From NCBI GenBank assembly GCA_002317475.1, contig DCIS01000157.1, forward strand, positions 1 through 10,467: a stretch of 10,467 bases of DNA, in the 5' to 3' direction. The position numbers and the translations under genes are program-made. Positions 5,802-10,467 of this stretch are shown piece after piece (positions within the stretch are counted from its first letter, which is position 1; every line of letters starts with the position of its first letter). This DNA comes from Prevotellaceae bacterium UBA1720 (lineage in GTDB: Bacteria > Bacteroidota > Bacteroidia > Bacteroidales > Bacteroidaceae). Below the pieces are notes generated by a model, which saw only the letters and a program-made list of their open reading frames with translations, was not told where the DNA came from and made no database searches.

Positions 5802-7400
5802 ATGATACAGATTTTTCGCAAATGGATGCTTTTCTCAGTCATGGTTCTTGTGTCGATTCTGGCGCAAGCGCAGAAGAGTACCAAATACCATACGGTCGAG
5901 GAGGGGCAGACGATTTATTCCATAGCTCGTCTCTATAATGTCTCGCCAAGTGAACTCCAGAAACTTAATCCCGGGGCAGGAGATCTGATACGCGTTGGAG
6001 ACAAACTGCGGATTCCTGATAACGCTAAGGCCCAACCCGTAGTGAAGGGCCCCGGTGCTCAGTTCGTTGGCGGAACGACAACTGCCAGCCAGCCCAAGGA
6101 GAGCAAGTGCAAGGAGATGTATCAGATCAAGAAGAAGGACAATCTGTATCGCATTGCTCTGGAGTACAATCTGACTATCGAAGAAATCGTTGCCGTGAAT
6201 CCCGGCCTGACCGTCGAGAGCAAACTGAAGAAGGGTGATTGGTTGTGCATACCCTATTCAAAGGCCGAGCTTAAGGCTGAGGCCGACAGGCAAGCAGCGG
6301 CACGAGCAGCGGCAGAGGCAGCTGCAAAAAAGTCCAGCAAGAACCACCTGAACATGGCAGTTGTTCTTCCCTTTAAGGAAAATTCTGAAAGGGGCGGCAA
6401 GATGGTGGAATTCTACCAGGGTCTCTTGATGGCTGTGGATAGCGTGCGCAAAAAAGGTGTCTCTGTAGATGTCTATGCCTATCATAGTGGAAACAGTGTG
6501 GCTGATATCAATGACATTCTGGGGCATAAGGAAATGAAACAGATGGATGTGGTGTTTGGTCCTTTGGATGGTGTTCAGGCAAACATCCTCAATAACTTCT
6601 GTCAACAGAATAAGGTACGTCTGGTCATGCCGTTTGCAACGACAGGTTCCTATGCTGGCAATAATCCCTATGCCTTTGTGGCATCCTTGTCGACAGATAT
6701 TGCAAATAAGCAAGGAGCGGCATTTGTAAGTCAGAAGTTCAAGGGATATAATATGGTATATCTCAATGTGGGTTCGGGTGACAGCAGAGGCAGTTCTTTT
6801 ATAAGACAGCTGACGCAACAACTCGAATACAAGGGCGAGTCGCCTAGTAGGCTGGATATCAATGCTGATGATCTGGGTTTTGTGTCTGCCTTCAGTTTGG
6901 CCAAGAACAATCTGGTGGTGCTCAACAGTAGTTCGCAGAATGCTCTGAAGAAGGCTATTGCGGCTTTGAAGACTTTCATGGGCAATCATCCAGACTATAA
7001 GATCTCCCTCTTGGGATATCCGGAGTGGACCAGTTTTCAAGGGAATATCTTAAAGGATTTCTATGCCTTGGATACTTATGCATTTACCACATTCTATCGC
7101 AATCCCAGCGATGCCAGAACTCAGCATTTTGAGACTCGCTTCAAGGCAAATTTTGGCAATGAACTCATCAAGACCTTGCCCCGCTATGGTATGATGGGAC
7201 TGGATATGGGTTATTTCTTCCTGAATGGTTTGTCAAAACTCGGTGACTATTTCGAGGAACGAATGCAGACACTTTCATATGCCCCCCTCCAGAATAAGTA
7301 TTCATTTGTGCAGGAAGCAGCAGAAATGCCCTATCTGAATACCGCTATCCAGATGGTACATTATCACCCCAATGGCAGAATTGAGGTACTGAACAAGTAA
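5802..7400 (+). CDS. LysM peptidoglycan-binding protein with periplasmic-binding-protein-like domain
   Basis: 532 aa. Residues 1-23 form a signal peptide (cut after AQA). There are two LysM domains: residues 29-72 (YHTVEEGQTIYSIARLYNVS to GDKLRIP) and 106-151 (MYQIKKKDNLYRIALEYNLT to GDWLCIP). Both keep the pattern 'V..GdtLy.Ia..y.vs..el...NP....l..Gd.L.IP'. Residues 153-178 are an Ala/Lys/Glu-rich helical linker. From about 184 (MAVVLPF) to the C-terminus is a type-1 periplasmic-binding fold (YQGLLMAVDS, DVVFGPLDG, VRLVMPFATTG, ISLLGYPEW). LysM binds peptidoglycan glycans; the binding-protein fold recalls LpoA-type activators of penicillin-binding proteins, but that role is an inference. It shares an operon with the barrel gene 10 nt downstream. 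The start ATG fits the promoter spacing. Confidence 0.9.
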   Translation: MIQIFRKWMLFSVMVLVSILAQAQKSTKYHTVEEGQTIYSIARLYNVSPSELQKLNPGAGDLIRVGDKLRIPDNAKAQPVVKGPGAQFVGGTTTASQPKESKCKEMYQIKKKDNLYRIALEYNLTIEEIVAVNPGLTVESKLKKGDWLCIPYSKAELKAEADRQAAARAAAEAAAKKSSKNHLNMAVVLPFKENSERGGKMVEFYQGLLMAVDSVRKKGVSVDVYAYHSGNSVADINDILGHKEMKQMDVVFGPLDGVQANILNNFCQQNKVRLVMPFATTGSYAGNNPYAFVASLSTDIANKQGAAFVSQKFKGYNMVYLNVGSGDSRGSSFIRQLTQQLEYKGESPSRLDINADDLGFVSAFSLAKNNLVVLNSSSQNALKKAIAALKTFMGNHPDYKISLLGYPEWTSFQGNILKDFYALDTYAFTTFYRNPSDARTQHFETRFKANFGNELIKTLPRYGMMGLDMGYFFLNGLSKLGDYFEERMQTLSYAPLQNKYSFVQEAAEMPYLNTAIQMVHYHPNGRIEVLNK

Positions 7401-7410
7401 GCAAACCGAC

Positions 7411-8148
7411 ATGAAGCAGAAGGTAGGTTCAATGAAGGCAATACGCCATATTGGGGTGGCAGCTCTGCTCCTCTTTTCTTCGTCTCTCCACGCACAGGTA
7501 GGCGAGATTCGTAATGAATTCGCTTTTGGTGTAAATGGTGGCATGGACTTTAATAAAATGTATTTTAGTCCTACCATCAAGCAGAGTTTTCATCCGGGAA
7601 AGACCTTTGGTGTCACTTTCCGGTACACCTGCGAGAAGTACTTCAATAGTTACTGCTCTTTACAAACTGAGATCAACTATGCCGAACTGGGTTGGAAGGA
7701 ACTGATAGAAACCAGTACAGATACCTACCAGCGTGATGTGAACTACGTTCAGATTCCTTTTCTTGCCCGTTTGGCATGGGGAAAGGAGCGTAGGGGTGCT
7801 ATGGGATTTCTTATTCTGGGTCCGCAGGTGGCTTTCTACCTGAGTGACAACGATAAGCGTGGAACCAGTGATGGCAGTGAGGGATGGACGGAGCAAACGC
7901 TAAATAGTCGTCCTAACCATGTCAATCAACAGTATGATCTCGCGGTCAAGAAGAAATTTGAATATGGACTGACGGGTGGAGCAGGACTGGAACTTAACAC
8001 CGGTATAGGTCATTTCTTGCTCGAGGGCCGATATTACTATGGATTGTCTGACATTTTCGGAAACAGCAAGAAGGATGTCTTCGGAAAATCCTCGCATGGA
8101 GCCATCATTGGCAAGGTGTCCTACTTGTTTGATATCTTCAAGAAATAA
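7411..8148 (+). CDS. PorT-family outer-membrane beta-barrel protein
   Basis: 245 aa from the first ATG; an internal ATG at 7432 (MKAIRHIG) gives a more typical signal peptide cut after LHA, and either start is possible. The mature part has alternating amphipathic strands typical of a small eight-strand barrel: FAFGVNGGMDFNKMYF, KTFGVTFRYTC, CSLQTEINYAELGW, VNYVQIPFLARL, GFLILGPQVAFYL, FEYGLTGGAGLEL and FLLEGRYYYGL, ending in VSYLFDIFKK. 'YVQIPFLARL' and 'G.G.E.......LEGRYYYGL' are usual in Bacteroidetes PorT-like outer-membrane proteins. The PorT/SprT name refers to T9SS assembly factors, but many family members are unrelated in role, so T9SS function is not claimed. It lies 10 nt after the LysM gene and is followed by a terminator. 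Confidence 0.85.
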   Translation: MKQKVGSMKAIRHIGVAALLLFSSSLHAQVGEIRNEFAFGVNGGMDFNKMYFSPTIKQSFHPGKTFGVTFRYTCEKYFNSYCSLQTEINYAELGWKELIETSTDTYQRDVNYVQIPFLARLAWGKERRGAMGFLILGPQVAFYLSDNDKRGTSDGSEGWTEQTLNSRPNHVNQQYDLAVKKKFEYGLTGGAGLELNTGIGHFLLEGRYYYGLSDIFGNSKKDVFGKSSHGAIIGKVSYLFDIFKK

Positions 8149-8193
8149 GAGGTAGGGAAGGCGAGTAGAATTAACAAAAGCATAAAAAACAAA

Positions 8194-8229
8194 CAAGGGC
8201 AGGGTGTTTATCCTGTCCTTGTCTTTTTA
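8194..8229. terminator. Bidirectional intrinsic terminator between convergent genes
   Basis: CAAGGGCAGG (8194-8203) pairs with CCTGTCCTTG (8212-8221), ten pairs with one G-U, around an 8-nt loop. A T-run (TCTTTTTAT) follows on the plus strand. An A-run (AAAAAACAAA) precedes the stem and serves as the T-run on the minus strand. It lies between the barrel gene (stop 8148) and the DUF4293 gene (stop 8262). Confidence 0.9.
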
Positions 8230-8261
8230 TGTTTTCTGCGGATGCAGACTTCTCTCAGTAC

Positions 8262-8735
8262 TTAACGTAATCGATCAAGCGATTTGACCAGGTTTTCATC
8301 TTTACGAACTGCACGGAATGCCAGATAGTCGAGGACTAAGCTGACAAAGGGCAATGCGGCAAAGACCGTAGGACGAACCGAATAGCCCGTTTCTTGGCAC
8401 AAACGCCACACGAAGGTGCCACATACGAGGTAGTAGCCTATCATTACGAAGATGCAGAACAGCAAGGTGCGCATCTGCAGGTGACGTCTTTTGTAGATGA
8501 ATATATTTAATAAGGTAAATGTGGCCGCAAATGCGAGCAACACGAAATGAGCCACCCAAGGGGTCAACTGGTGCTTGATGTCGCCTGTGGCAGGATCAAC
8601 TACGCTCAACCATAGGTTGTATAGGTCTGCAGGGGGGAGCACTTCACTTGTGAAGCGTGCAATGGGGCTTGCCAGGCAAACCACACATGCCACCACACTG
8701 AGCAGCATATACAAACTTTGAATTCGCTGTATCAT
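8262..8735 (-). CDS. DUF4293 integral membrane protein
   Basis: 157 aa with four predicted membrane helices: residues 7-26, 59-81, 88-110 and 121-142. The start MIQRIQSLYMLL, with helix 1 ending at ASPIARF, is characteristic of the Bacteroidetes DUF4293 family, and the length is normal. A short extracytoplasmic loop (27-58) connects helices 1 and 2, and the tail is basic (RAVRKDENLVKSLDRLR). It is third in a minus-strand operon after bamD and rpoZ, 23 nt behind rpoZ. The family has no known function; the link with omega and BamD is a matter of conserved neighbourhood as I recall it. Confidence 0.85.
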   Translation of the reverse strand: MIQRIQSLYMLLSVVACVVCLASPIARFTSEVLPPADLYNLWLSVVDPATGDIKHQLTPWVAHFVLLAFAATFTLLNIFIYKRRHLQMRTLLFCIFVMIGYYLVCGTFVWRLCQETGYSVRPTVFAALPFVSLVLDYLAFRAVRKDENLVKSLDRLR

Positions 8736-8758
8736 GGAGTGGATAAATGGTGAAGCAA

Positions 8759-9094
8759 TTAATCCAGCAAGTCGTTTTCGTGGTTGGGGTTGCGGAAGTA
8801 CACTTTACCCTCAACAAACTCCTGGGTAGCAATCAGTGTAGGCTTAGGCATCTTCTCGTAGAAACGGCTGATCTCAATCTGCTCACGGTTCTCAAATACC
8901 TCGTCCAGATTGTCGGTGTTTGACGCAAACTCCTGGAGCTTCTTGCTCAACTCGTTCTTGATGTCAACAGAGATCTGGTTAGCACGCTTGCCGATGATGG
9001 CCACACTCTCATAGATGTTGCCAGTCTGGTCGCACAGGTTCATAATGTCACGGGTAACGGTGTTACTGGGTGCTGTACTCTTCTTGTAGTCCAT
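8759..9094 (-). CDS. rpoZ: DNA-directed RNA polymerase omega subunit (Bacteroidetes type)
   Basis: 111 aa. The segment YESVAIIGKRANQISVDIKNEL (residues 28-49) is the omega-family core; 'I.A.RA.Q....' contacts the beta' subunit and helps its folding and assembly in the cytoplasm. The start MDYKKSTAP.NTVTRD and the end PTLIATQEFVEGKVYFRNP are typical of the Bacteroidetes form, which is longer at the C-terminus than the proteobacterial one. It sits 26 nt downstream of bamD and 23 nt upstream of DUF4293 on the same strand and is most likely transcribed from the bamD promoter, which ties polymerase assembly to an envelope gene. An A-rich stretch just before the ATG replaces a Shine-Dalgarno sequence. 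Confidence 0.92.
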   Translation of the reverse strand: MDYKKSTAPSNTVTRDIMNLCDQTGNIYESVAIIGKRANQISVDIKNELSKKLQEFASNTDNLDEVFENREQIEISRFYEKMPKPTLIATQEFVEGKVYFRNPNHENDLLD

Positions 9095-9120
9095 ATTGTT
9101 TATTTTGTTTTGTTTTCTAT

Positions 9121-9975
9121 TTAATCCTTTTCTTCAAGGTCCAATTTCTTCTTCTTCACGATGTGCTCGGCATCCTTCAGCATATTCTTTGCCTCGCTGG
9201 TGTATTGCGACTCAGGATAGTCGTTGGTGAATGCGTAGTACTCGTCGATGGCGTCACGGAAACGTTCAACACGCTTCTCGGGAATACTCTCCTTGGCCAA
9301 CTGGTACTTGCTGCGAAGTATCAGGATTGCCAGTTTCTCGCGTTGCTCAGGTGATGCGAAGGGGTACTCCTTCAGTGCATTCTGGGCTGTTACGACGCAG
9401 GCCTCATAGTTACTGCCGCCATAGGCACAATTCATCATGTAGGTACCCAGGTCATAGTAGAGCTTTGCTGCAAGATATTCCTTTTCTACTAACTTGTCCT
9501 GCATCTCCATTACCATCTGTTGGGCACGGGGCTTCAGGTTAGACTCGGGATAGTAATCCATGAAATTCTGAAATTCGCGTATAGCTTCCATGGTTCCTGT
9601 CTGGTCGAGACGTGGTTCGGGGGTCATCATGTACAGAGAATAGGCGCTATAGTAGCGAGCCTGCTGTGCGTAGATGCCCTTGGAGTAGGTCTGGTAGTAT
9701 TTCTTGAAATAAGTAGAGGCGATGTCATAGTTGCGATTGCAGAACTCGCTTTGGGCCAGCATGTAGAGGGACTCCTCTCCGTTGCCCGAGTTCTTCATGA
9801 TTGCGAGCACGTCTCCAAGCAAAGCAGATGCCTGGGTGTATTTGCCCTCAACGAAACTGGCCTTTGCCACTTCATAGCGGTAATCGTAATCGGTACTCTT
9901 CTGTACAGCGGTGTACTCATTGCAAGAACTGAGTACGGTTATAACCAAACTGAGAAGTATGAGGATTTTTTTCAT
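9121..9975 (-). CDS. bamD: Outer-membrane assembly lipoprotein BamD
   Basis: 284 aa. A lipoprotein signal peptide (residues 1-17) ends in lipobox LSSC with lipidated Cys18. Behind it are TPR-like helix pairs: YDYRYEVAKASFVEGKYTQASALL (about 30-53), ESLYMLAQSEFCNRNYDIASTYFKKYYQTY (68-97), AQQARYYSAYSLYMM (103-117), AIREFQNFMDYYPESN (130-145), and further pairs to about 270. In the family BamD is the essential partner of BamA that passes outer-membrane beta-barrel proteins into the membrane; it acts in the periplasm, anchored to the outer membrane. It is somewhat longer than the roughly 245-aa Escherichia coli protein, with a Lys/Glu-rich tail. First gene of the operon bamD-rpoZ-DUF4293, with its own promoter at 10042-10073. 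Confidence 0.93.
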   Translation of the reverse strand: MKKILILLSLVITVLSSCNEYTAVQKSTDYDYRYEVAKASFVEGKYTQASALLGDVLAIMKNSGNGEESLYMLAQSEFCNRNYDIASTYFKKYYQTYSKGIYAQQARYYSAYSLYMMTPEPRLDQTGTMEAIREFQNFMDYYPESNLKPRAQQMVMEMQDKLVEKEYLAAKLYYDLGTYMMNCAYGGSNYEACVVTAQNALKEYPFASPEQREKLAILILRSKYQLAKESIPEKRVERFRDAIDEYYAFTNDYPESQYTSEAKNMLKDAEHIVKKKKLDLEEKD

Positions 9976-10041
9976 TATTCTTTTCTTTGTTCAAACACGA
10001 AACGGCCTAGTTGCAACAAGGCATATTGCGCATTTGGGTTG

Positions 10042-10073
10042 CAAAGTTACTGCTTTTATGTGAGACGAACAAC
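10042..10073 (-). promoter_or_regulatory. Promoter of the bamD-rpoZ-DUF4293 operon
   Basis: On the minus strand GTTG (10073-10070), 20 nt, TAACTTTG (10049-10042): full Bacteroidetes consensus. The leader would be about 60 nt. It contains two copies of TTGCAA (10011-10016 and 10039-10044), the second overlapping the -7 element, which could pair with each other or act as a binding site. Confidence 0.8.
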
Positions 10074-10122
10074 TAATTAACATTTTTTTTGCTCGTCCGC
10101 GCGATTATATAGGTAGAAACTT

Positions 10123-10154
10123 GTTGCTCAAACCATTCCTTTTTGTTAATTTTG
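10123..10154 (+). promoter_or_regulatory. Promoter of uvrB
   Basis: GTTG (10123-10126), 20 nt, TAATTTTG (10147-10154): full Bacteroidetes consensus, with the same 20-nt spacing as the divergent bamD promoter. The two -33 elements are about 50 bp apart, back to back. Transcription would start near 10160, giving a leader of about 20 nt before the TTG start. Confidence 0.75.
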
Positions 10155-10180
10155 CAGTTCGTTTTAATCTCTTAACAAAA

Positions 10181-10467
10181 TTGAAGCAGTTTGAATTAAC
10201 ATCCGCATATTTGCCTACGGGTGATCAACCCGAAGCCATTGAGCAACTGTCCCAAGGACTGGAGGATGGTACTCCAGCGCAGGTGTTGCTGGGCGTAACG
10301 GGTAGTGGAAAGACCTTTACCATTGCTAATGTCATTGCACGTGCCAATCGGCCTACGCTTATCCTGTCTCATAACAAGACTCTGGCCGCCCAGCTCTATG
10401 GTGAGATGAAGGCCTTCTTCCCCAACAATGCAGTAGAGTATTATGTATCCTACTATGATTACTATCA
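10181..10467 (+). CDS. uvrB: Excinuclease ABC subunit UvrB (N-terminal part, cut by window end)
   Basis: 95 codons are present; the gene continues past the window. The start FELTSAYLPTGDQPEAIEQL is the UvrB N-terminus. Walker A is GVTGSGKT (38-45), followed by motif Ia region RPTLILSHNKTLAAQLY (57-73) and FFPNNAVEYYVSYYDYY (79-95), which opens the DNA-clamping beta-hairpin. UvrB takes over the damaged site from UvrA and recruits UvrC. The family start aligns with a TTG codon at 10181; no ATG lies in frame between there and the promoter, so TTG is the start. uvrA lies about 5 kb away on the other strand, so the two subunits are linked but not in one operon. Confidence 0.96.
   Translation, partial: MKQFELTSAYLPTGDQPEAIEQLSQGLEDGTPAQVLLGVTGSGKTFTIANVIARANRPTLILSHNKTLAAQLYGEMKAFFPNNAVEYYVSYYDYY

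Noticed and set aside
6258..7040. A 260-codon minus-strand frame opposite the LysM/binding-fold gene.
   Set aside because: It is a shadow of a clear coding gene on the plus strand; it has a low-complexity Cys/His/Ile-rich composition and no promoter.

Overview
The window looks like a chromosomal segment of a Bacteroidales bacterium, most likely Prevotella or a close relative. The grounds are the repeated Bacteroidetes-type promoter signature (a -33 TTG and a -7 TAnnTTTG about 20 nt apart), the near absence of Shine-Dalgarno sequences, a type IX secretion (CHU_C-type) sorting domain, a Bacteroidetes-style RNA polymerase omega subunit, a DUF4293 protein and a PorT-family barrel. I see no integrase, transposase, CRISPR array, tRNA or rRNA.

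Layout. Positions 1-105 hold the 3' end of a probable 6-phosphofructokinase gene. The next 660 nt are non-coding but structured. They contain an 11-bp-period inverted repeat array (156-243), a perfect A/T palindrome (365-380), a good promoter (382-412), two small hairpins each followed by the same 13-nt sequence (432-491), and a roughly 195-nt region (493-687) that folds by hand into a long rod with a central bubble, the architecture of 6S RNA. A small exported DUF2807-like protein follows (770-1147) with a terminator behind it. Next is a broken, N-terminally missing PD40/TolB-like gene (1383-2056), whose start codon and body are put out of phase at a run of six C.

On the minus strand a secreted T9SS type-B sorting-domain protein (4956-5681) and uvrA (2084-4963) form an overlapping operon. 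Divergent from it, on the plus strand, a LysM/periplasmic-binding-fold protein (5802-7400) and a PorT-family outer-membrane barrel (7411-8148) form an envelope operon that ends at a bidirectional terminator. Convergent to that, on the minus strand, lies bamD - rpoZ - DUF4293 (9975 down to 8262). uvrB starts at 10181 with a TTG codon, diverges from bamD, and runs off the end of the window.

How it fits together. Two themes dominate: nucleotide excision repair (uvrA, and uvrB about 5 kb away) and the cell envelope (BamD, LysM protein, PorT barrel, T9SS cargo, DUF4293). The least ordinary parts are the structured RNA region at 412-690, the helically phased inverted repeat array before it, and the out-of-phase PD40 remnant.
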